The notes under the pieces were generated by a model. The model made no database searches. It was not told the origin of the DNA and saw only the letters and a list, made by a program, of their open reading frames with translations. Below, piece by piece: positions 19,278 through 28,821 of a stretch of DNA of 64,000 nucleotides (within the stretch, counting starts at the first letter, position 1; every line of letters begins with the position of its first letter). The position numbers were made by a program, and so were the translations under genes. The DNA comes from Pontibacter sp. HSC-14F20 (GTDB lineage: Bacteria > Bacteroidota > Bacteroidia > Cytophagales > Hymenobacteraceae), in assembly GCF_019599265.1 (NCBI RefSeq), contig NZ_JAHZTC010000014.1, positions 62,001-126,000 on the forward strand, read 5' to 3'.

Positions 19278-20099
19278 ATGCGACATTGCCTACCCGACGG
19301 ACTGGAACTACACTACGAACTGCACGGAAGAGCTGACGCCACACAGGCAATGGTTTTCCTGAACGGACTGTCGCAGTCGACGGCGGCCTGGGCGGGGCTG
19401 GTGCATGCGCTGGGAAAAAAATACAGACTGGTACTGGTAGATTTGCTGTTTCAGGGGCAGTCAGATGAAGCGCCGGAGCACCGCAGCTTCGAAGAACATG
19501 CCGCCGATCTGGCCGATCTGCTCAGGAACTTGCAATTGCCTGCCGACACGATACTGGTCGGTATATCCTACGGTGGCGCAGTGGCGCAGCGTTTTCTGGT
19601 AAAACATCCGGAACTGGTGCAGCGGGGGGTACTGCTTTCTACTTTTCCTTTCAAAGACGCTTATTTCGACGGTATCAGTACCAGCTGGAAACAGGCTTTG
19701 CTGGCAGGCGGCTACCCGCTGATGCTCGACGTGATGCTGCCTTTTGTGCTGGGCCGCACCTATTTCCTGAACCCGATCATCACGATAGAGAACCTCAAAA
19801 ACAGCAAAACGAGCCAGAGTCCTACCCCGGACCGATTGCTCAAACTGGTACGTGCCACCGAAGAGAGCGGCAACTATTTGGAGGAGCTCAAAAAAGTGCA
19901 GGTGCCCGTGCTGGTGGTGCACGGCGAAGAAGACATGCTTTGCACCCCGGAAATGGGCCGCGCCATGTACCAGTCACTGCCGCACGGTGAACTGGAAATT
20001 TTACCCCACGTAGGTCATACTCTTAATCTGGAATGTATACCTGACCTGATTCAGCTGCTGGATGCCTTTGCGGCGAAAGCTATACCTGTCGAAAGATAA
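19278..20099 (+). CDS. Alpha/beta hydrolase
   Basis: 273-residue soluble alpha/beta hydrolase without a signal peptide. FLNGLSQSTAAW is the oxyanion region (~28-39), nucleophile elbow GISYGG (Ser97), acid in HGEEDMLC, histidine in VGHTLN; the triad is complete. Closest in style to the esterase/3-oxoadipate enol-lactonase-like group. It stands alone: the upstream flank is the palindrome cluster, the downstream gene is convergent. Its last codons use a GGTATAG-type motif (AKAIPV). Substrate unknown. Confidence 0.8.
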   Translation: MRHCLPDGLELHYELHGRADATQAMVFLNGLSQSTAAWAGLVHALGKKYRLVLVDLLFQGQSDEAPEHRSFEEHAADLADLLRNLQLPADTILVGISYGGAVAQRFLVKHPELVQRGVLLSTFPFKDAYFDGISTSWKQALLAGGYPLMLDVMLPFVLGRTYFLNPIITIENLKNSKTSQSPTPDRLLKLVRATEESGNYLEELKKVQVPVLVVHGEEDMLCTPEMGRAMYQSLPHGELEILPHVGHTLNLECIPDLIQLLDAFAAKAIPVER

Positions 20100-20157
20100 A
20101 TAGTCAATAGGGCCTGCAGCAATACAGTTTACACAAGACCCAGGATCAGAAGAGCAT

Positions 20158-21963
20158 TTACAGCTTCTCCTCCAGCCACAAAAACCCGCTGCTGAGCACG
20201 AAGAGCAAGAAAAACCAGATCGCCTGGATCTGCTCTTGTGCATAGGCCGTCGCGCTTGTTACTTCCGCGTCTCGTTGCTGCGAGGCAAACCGCATAGTCG
20301 CTTCCCGTTTTTCCTGAACAGCCTGATGTCGCCAAGCCGAAGTATCCTGCACCAGAAAATAAAACGGCTCTATACCTGCTGACTCCACCACATGCCAACC
20401 CAAACGGCGTGGCCAGAAAGTGCCTTCGTATACCTCTGGTTGATGAACGCTTTGCTGTAGTGCTATACCTGTTTGTGTTGTGTCGGCTGTACTACGAACA
20501 GTTGCCACAGGTATAACAGAAGCTTCTGATAAGGTATAGTCAGTGAGCTTCAGTATAACTGGTTGGTGAAGCTGCGGCACTTGCGGGTTGGCAATTTGCC
20601 AGAATTTATCCTGTACTTCGCGCCTGGCTACCGACGAAAGCAAGTGTGCCCAGTAGCTGGCGTAGGTGCTTTGCTTGCCTTCGAGCTGCCAGCTGAATGT
20701 TTGCGGCACCACCGATAGGGCTACCGTGCCCCAGCCGGCTTTTCTGCCCGCTGCCAAAAGGTTGTTGCTTTGCTCTTCTATCAGCCCCGTTACGGCCTCG
20801 CTGCTCACCAGGGTATAGGGCGATACAGGTATAGCCCCGGCTGTGGTGCCATTTGTCCAGTTGGCGCGGGCGCTGCGGGTATCCTGCTGCGAGAGGCGCT
20901 TGTTTTGGAAATTGGTGAAGAAGGCGGTGGTACGGTTGCCCAGTTGTTCGCCGGCGATGGTCAGCACACCCAATCCGGCCTCGGTAACAGCCCGTTGCAA
21001 AGTTGCCCTTTCGCCGCTGCTGAGGTCCTGCAAAGCCTGCGGTTCTATCATCACTACATCAAACTGCTGCAATAATTTGGGCGTGATACGGCTCAGGTCA
21101 GTTTGCGGCATGTTGAGCCATTCGCTCTGGTACATCCCCTTGCTAACGGTGCTGCGCAAGGCCACTTTGTGCTGCAACTGGCCGAGGTGGTTTTTCAGAA
21201 ACTTAAATTCGAACAGCGGGAATGACGAGACGAGCAGCACGGCAGGTTTGGCGGCAGCATCTACCTTTATCGGCACCATGCCCAGCGTATCCACTTTCTC
21301 ACCTGATTTAGAAACCAAGGTATAGGTATAGCGGCCTTCCTGCTTCGGGGTATAGCGCAACTGGAGAGTTTGCTGACCAGCTTCTTTTAAAGTAACAGAA
21401 TCCTGCGCCTGCCCTGCGGCCTGCAGGTATAGCGTTGTCGTTTGATCGGCTACCTGAGTATATTGGCCCGCCACTGTAACCTGCTCTCCCAGCGTAATTA
21501 TTTCTGGCCACGTGACAGTAGCTATACCTGTGGGAATACCGGATAGATGCGGAATCACAGTGATGTTTTGCAGCGCCTGTAGTTCCTGCTTCGCTAAACC
21601 ATAACCCAGCACATGCACGGTTTGTACCTGTGGCTGCTCTTGCCAGAAGGTATACAAGTCAGGTATGGCGGCTGATTTTGGGGCTTTGATTTTATAGGTA
21701 TAGACCAACAGTTTGGGCTCCATGCTGGCGAGCAAAGCATCCAATGTATCAGCCTCATATCCTTCAGTCAGCAAAATAGCGGTGCCTGGGTCGAGTGCCC
21801 GTTCGTAGCTGGGCGGAAAAAGCAACAGCACCAGACTTATACCTGCCACCGCACTCGCCAACAACCGCCATACCAGCCGCCTGCGGTCAGGCCGACGCCA
21901 CGCCAGCCAGCCGAGCAAAAGCGCAGCTGGAATAGCAAGGAGGTATGGGAGGTATGGTGTCAT
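20158..21963 (-). CDS. Membrane protein of the MoxR/BatA cluster (glutamine amidotransferase-like central region)
   Basis: 601 residues. Two N-terminal membrane helices (~5-55), a large periplasmic region and one C-terminal helix (~577-597, WFFLLFVLSSGFLWL). The periplasmic part has an Ig-like segment (~150-235) and a Rossmann-like part (~240-430; PAVLLVSSFPLFEFKFLKNHL, FDVVMIEP, GLGVLTIAG) resembling the class I amidotransferase-like fold often found with BatA-type proteins. No Cys nucleophile is apparent, so enzymatic activity is doubtful. It is last in a minus-strand series with DUF4175-like, BatA, DUF58 and MoxR genes, whose products are thought to form a membrane chaperone-type complex. 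Rich in the GGTATAG motif (about ten copies). Confidence 0.65.
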   Translation of the reverse strand: MTPYLPYLLAIPAALLLGWLAWRRPDRRRLVWRLLASAVAGISLVLLLFPPSYERALDPGTAILLTEGYEADTLDALLASMEPKLLVYTYKIKAPKSAAIPDLYTFWQEQPQVQTVHVLGYGLAKQELQALQNITVIPHLSGIPTGIATVTWPEIITLGEQVTVAGQYTQVADQTTTLYLQAAGQAQDSVTLKEAGQQTLQLRYTPKQEGRYTYTLVSKSGEKVDTLGMVPIKVDAAAKPAVLLVSSFPLFEFKFLKNHLGQLQHKVALRSTVSKGMYQSEWLNMPQTDLSRITPKLLQQFDVVMIEPQALQDLSSGERATLQRAVTEAGLGVLTIAGEQLGNRTTAFFTNFQNKRLSQQDTRSARANWTNGTTAGAIPVSPYTLVSSEAVTGLIEEQSNNLLAAGRKAGWGTVALSVVPQTFSWQLEGKQSTYASYWAHLLSSVARREVQDKFWQIANPQVPQLHQPVILKLTDYTLSEASVIPVATVRSTADTTQTGIALQQSVHQPEVYEGTFWPRRLGWHVVESAGIEPFYFLVQDTSAWRHQAVQEKREATMRFASQQRDAEVTSATAYAQEQIQAIWFFLLFVLSSGFLWLEEKL

Positions 21964-22048
21964 TTGTCTGAATCAGGATTTTAAAAATTTCAGGATTGAT
22001 AATGTTGGGGTTAATTGTTGGCTGTGACCTATCGAACGGATAGCGGCT

Positions 22049-22711
22049 CTAGTTATAGATTCGTCGTATAGGGGTTTTCGAAATCTCTTTTTTAGTTACT
22101 CGTCCATCAGTTGCGATTAGATAATGTGTAACTGTGGAGTCGCCCTCCACAACTTCTGTATTAGTAACTGAATCGATCTCTACCATTTCGGTTTCAACCA
22201 TTATTTCTTCGTAGGTGTCTTCGGAAATAAACTTACCATAAGAGTACAGGCCCCAGCCACCGTCGCCGCAACCGGCAGCCGCTACAAAGCTATCAATGGC
22301 CTTTCCGTTTTTATCATAAATCAGATAGTGTAGCAGGTCACAGTAGCTGCTCTCATCCTGAGTTAAAACTGTAAACTCCATAAGATTTGGGTTTCTGTTC
22401 TGCCACGAATAGAAATAGTCGCGGTCGTAATCTGTACCATTGAAGACCCTATCACTCTTTTGCCAGACTAGCTTAAAGTTGGTGCTGTCGAGCTCCTTGT
22501 ACTGTCCTATTCGGTTTTCCCAGTTAAAAGAGTCGATGGCGAAGCTGTCTAAATCCGAAAACTTAAAGTCATTCTTGTAATTTAATATGGATAACTGCTT
22601 CTCTTCAACAATAGGAGCTTGTTCCACGCTTTCTGTGGTGAGTTGCTTGTTATCATTGCAGCCAGAAATAAAGAAAAACGCACTGCAAATGGTGATTAGA
22701 GATTTTCTCAT
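22049..22711 (-). CDS. Hypothetical lipoprotein
   Basis: 220 residues, not recognised. A lipoprotein signal is clear (FFFISGCND, Cys18). The mature part is acidic, with two Cys in SSYCDLLHYLIYDK and AAAGCGDGGWG. The gene is more AT-rich than its neighbours, uses TTA/AAA-type codons freely and contains no copy of the GGTATAG motif, although the genes on both sides are full of it. It sits between two members of the BatA/MoxR cluster and breaks their contiguity (86 bp and 47 bp gaps). This suggests a later insertion (inference). Confidence 0.65.
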   Translation of the reverse strand: MRKSLITICSAFFFISGCNDNKQLTTESVEQAPIVEEKQLSILNYKNDFKFSDLDSFAIDSFNWENRIGQYKELDSTNFKLVWQKSDRVFNGTDYDRDYFYSWQNRNPNLMEFTVLTQDESSYCDLLHYLIYDKNGKAIDSFVAAAGCGDGGWGLYSYGKFISEDTYEEIMVETEMVEIDSVTNTEVVEGDSTVTHYLIATDGRVTKKEISKTPIRRIYN

Positions 22712-22757
22712 TTTATAGTTTCAGGTTCTACTGCTAAGTGTGAGTTTTGCCGGTTAA

Positions 22758-24938
22758 TTAATCTTCCAACTCCTCCAGATAACTTTTTGCCAGCCTGCTC
22801 CTCGTCGTGCCCTGCTTCTGCGGCGCTGGCTTGGCTGGTGGCAAAAGCTCGTACCACGCCCGTTCTACCGTTATCAAACAATTAGAACAAAGCGGACGGT
22901 TGGCGTTGATGTCGGCGATCAAAGTGCGCAGGTCTTGCATGGCGCGGAGGTAGCGACCAGGTTTGGTCAGTGCCTCCTGTGCCAGTTCCTGCCCGGCCCG
23001 CTCCAGTAGCGCCACATCCTGCTGGCTATACCTGTTGCCCTGCTTTTGCTCCTCCAGCCACTGCAGCGCCTGCCGGGTGTCAGGAAGTTTGGTTTCGGCT
23101 TCTATCGTTCGTCGCTCCGTCGGAGCTTTTATTTTGCTAAGGTCGCCTGTCAGGCGTTTTTCGGGTTCTTTGAGTGGCGGTGCGTCAAAACCGGTTTTGG
23201 CAGCGTAGGCGCGGGTGCTTTGTTGTACTTCCTTGAGCATGCGCAGGGCCTTGTACTCGTAAGGCAAGGCTTCTTTCGGACGATGGGTGCGCAGCCGCAG
23301 CTCAGCTTCCCACATTTGGGCCAGTGCGCCCTTCAATTTGGCTTTCACGGCAGGCTCAAAGAAAGTGGCAGCCTCCTCCTGATCGTGCTTGTGCAGGTAT
23401 GGGTCGAGCAAGGCCTCTACACTGGTCTCGTCTTCGAACTCGGGGTGGTCGTGGCCGTCGCCTGTAAAATGCTCTTCTTCTCCGTGGCCTTCTTCGCCCT
23501 CCGGTATGCCGCCACCCGGACCTATACCTGACTCAAACTCCTCACCCAGAAATTTACCGTAGCGCAGCCGCAAAAGCTTCTGGTCCACACCCAGGTTGTT
23601 GCCTCGCTCTTCAAATACAGCCCGGCTCAGTGTCTTTTGTTCTTTAATCAGCTTTTCGGTGTCGATGATGATCTGACGCTGGCTGCGGAAATACTCGGGC
23701 ACGGGGTTCACGCCCATGGTCAGGTCATCCATGCTCTCCACGATGGTCGTGTCCTCGATCTGCACAAAATAGGTCTCGGAGCGGGTGTATCCGCGGTGAT
23801 TGTCCCAGGCCTGCACATAAAAATAAAGCTCGTCGCCGTAGGTCATGCCCAGCTTTTGCAGGTCAATCGTTTTGTTCACACTGAAATTGCGACGCTGCCC
23901 GCTAAAGCCAATGCTCATTTTCTCTTCCCTGAATTTCACGGCCTCGCCCGAGCCTTTGGCCACGGTAGCAATCATATTCGCATCGCGCAGGCCGTAGTCG
24001 TCTGATAATTCTGCCCGGATGGTTACACGTTGCGGGTCGCCGAACAGAATCTCCGTGTACTGCTCCGGCTTCGTGATCTGGATGGTCGGGGCTTCGTCAG
24101 GTATAATCTCCAGGGTATAGTAAGCAGATTTTTGTCCGTTAACAGCAATGTGATAGAGCGCCGGTTCTGTAAAAGTACGCGACAAGGTATAGCCGCTATT
24201 TTGCGAGGAGAGCGCCATGGGTTTTCCCTCGCTGAGCACCAGTGTTAGACTTCGGGCTGGGCGGTTTGTCTTGATGCGCCACGTCACTCGGGCACCCTGC
24301 TCCACCCGCAGGTTAGGCTGCTCGGCCTGATAGGCTTTGCGGCGGGTGTAGGCAGGCGGCGTGACAGTGATCTTTATTTCCTCAATCGTAACAGCGGTAT
24401 CGGCCACTGCTGCGGGTGCGTCGGGGAAGTCGAGTTGCAGAGGAGCGGTTGTTGTGGCGTCGGCCACCGAGGTGGCCGGCAGTGCGGCTATACCTGCTGC
24501 TACGAGCACGGCTATACCTAAGGCAACATAAGTTGGCCTCTTGTGCAGGTGAAAAACCGACTGCTTTTCAGGTATAGCGGTCTGCATCTGGCTAGCCACT
24601 CGTTGCTGCTGCAGGCGCTCTAGTAAGTTGAGTTCAGGAGTAGGACGAAGCAAAAGTCCAGCGCTATCCTCGAGCTGCGGATAGGTGCGATTAAGGTGGC
24701 GGGCCACCTGCTGCAGGGTAGTCTTTTGGACGCTGCGCCATGCCCAAATCAGGTATACCAAAGCGGCTACAATTGTCAGGATAGCCAAACCAGCCAGCAA
24801 AGGCACCTCCAGTCGCCATTTATACAGGATGGCAGCACCCACCAAGGCCACAGCCAGCGCCTGCAAGGTATACAGCCAACCCTTCGCCCGGATGTACTCC
24901 CGGCGGATACGCTGCAAGGTATGGAGGCTGTTCTGCAT
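22758..24938 (-). CDS. DUF4175-like membrane protein
   Basis: 726 residues: two N-terminal membrane helices (~20-70), a third hydrophobic segment (~133-155), a long periplasmic beta-rich region (~185-400; ITVTPPAYTRRKAYQ, LSDDYGLRDANMIATV) and a helical C-terminal part (~400-726). This matches DUF4175-type proteins encoded next to BatA/DUF58/MoxR genes in many phyla. A His/Glu/Asp-rich stretch (~465-500; EEGHGEEEH, GDGHDHPEFED) may bind metal. Its start overlaps the BatA stop by one base (TGATG), showing tight coupling. Function is inferred from context only: part of a MoxR-driven membrane complex. Confidence 0.75.
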   Translation of the reverse strand: MQNSLHTLQRIRREYIRAKGWLYTLQALAVALVGAAILYKWRLEVPLLAGLAILTIVAALVYLIWAWRSVQKTTLQQVARHLNRTYPQLEDSAGLLLRPTPELNLLERLQQQRVASQMQTAIPEKQSVFHLHKRPTYVALGIAVLVAAGIAALPATSVADATTTAPLQLDFPDAPAAVADTAVTIEEIKITVTPPAYTRRKAYQAEQPNLRVEQGARVTWRIKTNRPARSLTLVLSEGKPMALSSQNSGYTLSRTFTEPALYHIAVNGQKSAYYTLEIIPDEAPTIQITKPEQYTEILFGDPQRVTIRAELSDDYGLRDANMIATVAKGSGEAVKFREEKMSIGFSGQRRNFSVNKTIDLQKLGMTYGDELYFYVQAWDNHRGYTRSETYFVQIEDTTIVESMDDLTMGVNPVPEYFRSQRQIIIDTEKLIKEQKTLSRAVFEERGNNLGVDQKLLRLRYGKFLGEEFESGIGPGGGIPEGEEGHGEEEHFTGDGHDHPEFEDETSVEALLDPYLHKHDQEEAATFFEPAVKAKLKGALAQMWEAELRLRTHRPKEALPYEYKALRMLKEVQQSTRAYAAKTGFDAPPLKEPEKRLTGDLSKIKAPTERRTIEAETKLPDTRQALQWLEEQKQGNRYSQQDVALLERAGQELAQEALTKPGRYLRAMQDLRTLIADINANRPLCSNCLITVERAWYELLPPAKPAPQKQGTTRSRLAKSYLEELED

Positions 24939-26473
24939 CAGGTGGTTTTTCGTTTACTGGTGATCAATCGCTCTGCTATAAATAACAGAAAAGCCAGCAA
25001 TATCAGCCAAGGTATCAGGCTAAACTGTTGTTTTTCCGACTTGTCTTTTATGCTGACCGGCTGGGTTACGGTTGACTTCAGTTGTGTTTCATCCAAAGCC
25101 CGGGCATCGTACCGGCTGGCGGCTGGCTGTGGCAAAAGCAAAGGCAGCAAAAGTTCCGGCAGCTGCGCACTCTGCCCCAGTTGGCTCCAGGCCGGACCAA
25201 ATGCGCTTCTGAAATGATAAACCTTTCCCAAACCAAACTGCTCCATAAAAAGCAGGGGTTCTCCAACGGAAGTCTGCCACACGATACTCGCTTCGCTTAG
25301 ATTTACACCTGCCTTGCTGTTCGCTATACCTGCAGAGAGCTGCTTTATCCTGATCTTCTCTATACCTGCCGAAGCCAACTGCGCAGTAATAGGCTCAGGC
25401 TCCGAAGCTGGCTGCACCCACAGTTTGCTGCCTTTTTCCTGCACCTGCTCTAGCCAAGAGTCTGGTGCTTCTCCACTACTCAGCCAGAATAACCAGTTGG
25501 CAGAAGTGTCGGGTTGGTCGGCGGAAGTGATCAGGTGCGTTTCAATGGGTATACCTGTATAGCGACTGATCGCCTGCACGGCTGCCTGAAGATACTGCAC
25601 CTCTTTTTGTTGCGCTTCGTCGTGGGCTATACCTATGCGGAGAGGTTCTTTGTGTATGGCTACCGCTTGCGAGACGCTGTTGCCCCACTGTGTTGTAAGA
25701 GAATCTCCCTGCATATCCAAGCTTACCATACTGCCGTTAATGTTTGCCTCCCGGGCAAGAGCAGCTACTTTGGTAGCATTAAATTTAGTGCCTTCGCGAT
25801 TACTTTGGCCCGAGATAAGTAAGAGACTATCAGGGTTTAAGGTATAAGCAGCTTGTGCCCAGTTAGTGGTGCTTTCCAGTGCCACCGGTACCCAGCGGAT
25901 GTTCTCCTGCAGTGTGGTTGGCGAACCCTGAAAGTGCCGCTGTTGGGCGGAGGTGAAAAGCCAGACGCTATCTTGCTGCTGATCATACCGCTGCGCCAGA
26001 GCGGGCAGTAAGCCCCAGTGATGACCACTACTCACAACAGAGTCTATCGGGTTGCTACTAAGCGCCTGCCAGGCTTCTACAGGTATAGCCTCAAAGTCCG
26101 GGGTATAGCGGTGCAAGGTATAACCGCGTTGTAGTAGGGCATCTACCGTCTGTTTAATGTCGCGGAGGGAGGCGCTATACAACAATTCTTGACTGATGAA
26201 CACCGCTTTATTGGCCTGCTGAGCGTTTGGGTTTCCTTCCCATACCGGTTTTGCCAAAGCTCCTGCCAGGAGTAAAAGGATGCAGCAACGCAGCACCAAA
26301 AGCCAGATGTCGTTCAACTTAATACTGCTCCAGCATTTGCTCGCCGACGGCTCCAGCCAACGCAGACTTCCCACTTTCACAGTCTTCCCCTGCCGCCTGT
26401 TCCACAGGTGGATCGCGATCGGGACCAGTATCGCCGACGCTGCCAGTAGCCAATATGGGGAAAGGAAAGTCAA
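24938..26473 (-). CDS. BatA N-terminal-domain membrane protein
   Basis: 511 residues. N-terminal BatA domain: FLSPYWLLAASAILVPIAIH, RRQGKTVKVGSLRWL and a second helix (~57-75, WLLVLRCCILLLLAGALAK); large extracytoplasmic middle; one C-terminal helix (~483-500, SLIPWLILLAFLLFIAERL). No VWA MIDAS motif is apparent, unlike BatA proper. Its stop overlaps the start of the DUF4175-like gene. Ile codons ATA here recur inside the GGTATAG motif (AGIA, AGIE, TGIP, IGIA, EAIP), a good example of how the motif shapes protein sequence. Role inferred from the cluster: membrane partner of the MoxR/DUF58 pair. Confidence 0.82.
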   Translation of the reverse strand: MTFLSPYWLLAASAILVPIAIHLWNRRQGKTVKVGSLRWLEPSASKCWSSIKLNDIWLLVLRCCILLLLAGALAKPVWEGNPNAQQANKAVFISQELLYSASLRDIKQTVDALLQRGYTLHRYTPDFEAIPVEAWQALSSNPIDSVVSSGHHWGLLPALAQRYDQQQDSVWLFTSAQQRHFQGSPTTLQENIRWVPVALESTTNWAQAAYTLNPDSLLLISGQSNREGTKFNATKVAALAREANINGSMVSLDMQGDSLTTQWGNSVSQAVAIHKEPLRIGIAHDEAQQKEVQYLQAAVQAISRYTGIPIETHLITSADQPDTSANWLFWLSSGEAPDSWLEQVQEKGSKLWVQPASEPEPITAQLASAGIEKIRIKQLSAGIANSKAGVNLSEASIVWQTSVGEPLLFMEQFGLGKVYHFRSAFGPAWSQLGQSAQLPELLLPLLLPQPAASRYDARALDETQLKSTVTQPVSIKDKSEKQQFSLIPWLILLAFLLFIAERLITSKRKTT

Positions 26474-26502
26474 GTGAGTTTAGAATGAGCGGATTTTTGA
26501 GT

Positions 26503-27243
26503 TTAGGAATGATGTATTTTGCCTACTCTGGTTAGAATTTCAAATGTAACAGTGGCTGTCTCGCCCTCAAAAGCCTCCCGGAGTTGCTGCTCTACCTGCT
26601 GCACCGGGTTGTGGCCTTGCTGCTTCTCATAGTGTTTCACCGCCGACCAGGTATTCAGATAACCGATCAGGTCGTCGGATGTCCAGGTATAGCTGCTGCT
26701 GAATTTTGGCAACATAATCTCCTCAAAAGGAAAAGAAATGGTGCGGTAGCCTTCGTCGAGGTAATTGCGCTCCGGATCCCAATAACCTTCGAGTACACCG
26801 CTGTAGAAATGTTCTATTACCTTATCCAGTGAAGGATGTGTTTTAAGCAGGCCATACCCGATCACCGCGATCAAACCGCCTGGCTTGAGTACCCGCTTCA
26901 CCTCCTGATAAAATTGATCAAAATCAAACCAGTGCACCGCCTGCGCCACCACGATCAGGTCTACAGACTGGTCAGCAAGCGAGGACTTCTCCGCCTGCTC
27001 TACTCTATAGCTAACGTTGGGCAACTGCACTGCATTCTTCAGCTGATTCTCACTGATGTCAGTAGCTATAACCTGGCTGAAGAGCGGTGCGAGCATAGCT
27101 GCTACCTGTCCGTTACCCGTGGCGCAATCCCAGGCCAGCTGCCGGGCTGGCGCTATACCTGCCAGATGCGCAATCAGCTCCTGCGGGTACGTGGGCCTAT
27201 ACCTGGCATAGTCAGCAGCGTGTCCGGAAAAGTTATCTTTCAT
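26503..27243 (-). CDS. Class I SAM-dependent methyltransferase
   Basis: 246 residues from the ATG at 27243 (MKDNFSGHAADYARYRP); an upstream in-frame ATG at 27282 would add 13 residues but most family members begin near the chosen start. Motif I is WDCATGNGQVAAML, acidic end of strand 2 is IATDIS, motif post-I VDLIVVAQAVHWFD, then LKPGG. The arrangement is typical of small-molecule methyltransferases of the Methyltransf_11 type, acting in the cytoplasm with S-adenosylmethionine. Neighbours in the MoxR cluster are 29-40 bp away, so it is probably co-transcribed, but it is not a usual member of such clusters. Substrate unknown. Confidence 0.8.
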   Translation of the reverse strand: MKDNFSGHAADYARYRPTYPQELIAHLAGIAPARQLAWDCATGNGQVAAMLAPLFSQVIATDISENQLKNAVQLPNVSYRVEQAEKSSLADQSVDLIVVAQAVHWFDFDQFYQEVKRVLKPGGLIAVIGYGLLKTHPSLDKVIEHFYSGVLEGYWDPERNYLDEGYRTISFPFEEIMLPKFSSSYTWTSDDLIGYLNTWSAVKHYEKQQGHNPVQQVEQQLREAFEGETATVTFEILTRVGKIHHS

Positions 27244-27284
27244 TGTTTTAATAAGCATACAATCACTCATTCTCTCATTCAAAA

Positions 27285-28184
27285 CTAACCTACAACGAGT
27301 CTGTTCTTTAAGAATGCCCTTAAGACCTTGTCCAGCGGCTCATCGGTCACGAAGCGATCGTAAGTAATCTGGCGGTTGCGCATGGCTTTTTCGGTTTGCT
27401 GGAGCCAGTCCTGCAGCTTGGTCAGGTATGTCTTGCGCTGCTCGGCAGTCCCTACCTGCATGGTCTGACCCGTTTCCAGATCCTCGAATGTCAGTGTGCC
27501 TTCAAACTTAAAATCCAACTCATTGCGGCTCATCAAATGACATAATAATAACTCGTGCCGCTGTGCACCCAGTTTGTAAAGCAGGTCTGTTATCTCATGC
27601 TCGTGCTCATATAGGTCGGTCACAAACACAGTCAGCTCCTTCTGCGGGCGACCCGATAACATATTAGTGGCTGTATCGGCATCCGGGAAGCGGCCACTGG
27701 GTTTGATCTCGGCTAACTGGTGCCAAAAGCGCTGCAGGTGCATATTGTCGGAGCGGGGCGTCAGGTTAATCAGTTGCTGCTCATGCAGCACGTATAAACC
27801 CACAGCATCGCCTTGTGTAGTAGCCAGGTATGCGAGTGAGGCCACCAGAAAGCGGGCATAGTCCATTTTGGTGAGCCCGTTTTCGTCCTCATGCGCCATC
27901 GAAGCACTGCTGTCCACAATAAAGCGCACGGTGATATTGGTGTCCACTTCGGCTTCCCGGATATAGTAGCGGTCGGAGCGGGCAAACATTTTCCAGTCGA
28001 GTTGGCGCAGGTCGTCTCCGGGCTGGTAGCTGCGGTACTGGCTGAATTCCAGTCCTGCTCCCCGCCGGATGCTCTGGTTCTGGCCGCTCAGAAATCCTTC
28101 CACCACCGTTTTAGCCAGCAGTGGAAGGTCCTTGATCGTGGCCAGCACTTTCGGATCGATAAACTTATGCTCTGTTTGTGACAT
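27285..28184 (-). CDS. DUF58 domain protein
   Basis: 299 residues. The DUF58 signature is clear: RRGAGLEFSQYRSYQPGDDL and RQLDWKMFARSDRYYIREAE (~40-80), followed by a VWA-like start FIVDSSASM with the DxSxS metal site. It has no membrane segment and should be cytoplasmic. DUF58 proteins accompany MoxR ATPases and are thought to act as adaptor or substrate-presenting partners. Here the MoxR gene is two genes upstream on the same strand, separated by a small unknown gene. Confidence 0.9.
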   Translation of the reverse strand: MSQTEHKFIDPKVLATIKDLPLLAKTVVEGFLSGQNQSIRRGAGLEFSQYRSYQPGDDLRQLDWKMFARSDRYYIREAEVDTNITVRFIVDSSASMAHEDENGLTKMDYARFLVASLAYLATTQGDAVGLYVLHEQQLINLTPRSDNMHLQRFWHQLAEIKPSGRFPDADTATNMLSGRPQKELTVFVTDLYEHEHEITDLLYKLGAQRHELLLCHLMSRNELDFKFEGTLTFEDLETGQTMQVGTAEQRKTYLTKLQDWLQQTEKAMRNRQITYDRFVTDEPLDKVLRAFLKNRLVVG

Positions 28185-28196
28185 GAAATGCTGCTG

Positions 28197-28736
28197 TTAA
28201 ACCAAACTCTGGCGTAGTTTCAGATCGACTAATTCTGCATCTATTGTGGCTTCATCCAGTAGAATATCCACACCGCCGATCAGTTCTTTGCGCACTTTCA
28301 GCATGTACTTCTGCGTGTCAGTATACAGCACTATGGCTGCGTCGTAATGAATAGCTTCGTCCATCTCCTGGTTCCAGTCCTGGTATACCTCGATCAACAA
28401 TACCGGGGTTGATAGCACGCGTATCTCGGAATGCTGACCTGATTGTAGCAGTTTCTCACAGCGGAGCGGCATCCGGCTTTCTTCTATTTCAAATTCGTAA
28501 AACGTTGTAGATGAGTGCGGTGTCAGCTTGTAGTCAGCACTGATGTTGATAAAGCGGTGATCCTGTTTGTTTTTGGTTAAGCCGATGGCAAACTCGGACG
28601 CCCAGTAGGTAACTTTGCCGCCGACAGCCTGTATTTTTATATTATCAGTGAAGAAATAACAGATTCGCTCTCCTACAATCCTTTTCAGGAGTTGCGTGCC
28701 TGCCTCTGTTAGTTTTACGTTTTCTATTTCTTCCAT
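28197..28736 (-). CDS. Hypothetical protein between moxR and DUF58 genes
   Basis: 179 residues, not recognised, no signal peptide or membrane helix. It has a mixed alpha/beta look with a hydrophobic strand ETLLIEV-like segment (VLLIEVYQDW) and VDILLDE near the end. It is 12 bp from the DUF58 start and 85 bp from the MoxR stop, so it is probably in the operon. The gene is more AT-rich than its neighbours and has no GGTATAG heptamer, only a partial GGTATACC at ~28381, which fits a later arrival (inference). Confidence 0.6.
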   Translation of the reverse strand: MEEIENVKLTEAGTQLLKRIVGERICYFFTDNIKIQAVGGKVTYWASEFAIGLTKNKQDHRFINISADYKLTPHSSTTFYEFEIEESRMPLRCEKLLQSGQHSEIRVLSTPVLLIEVYQDWNQEMDEAIHYDAAIVLYTDTQKYMLKVRKELIGGVDILLDEATIDAELVDLKLRQSLV

Positions 28737-28821
28737 TTGTTTTCAGTTTCTTTTGCCAGGTGGAGTAGCCGCAACCAATGTTTGTGCTACTTCGGCAGCA
28801 GGAGGCTCAATACTGCTATAC

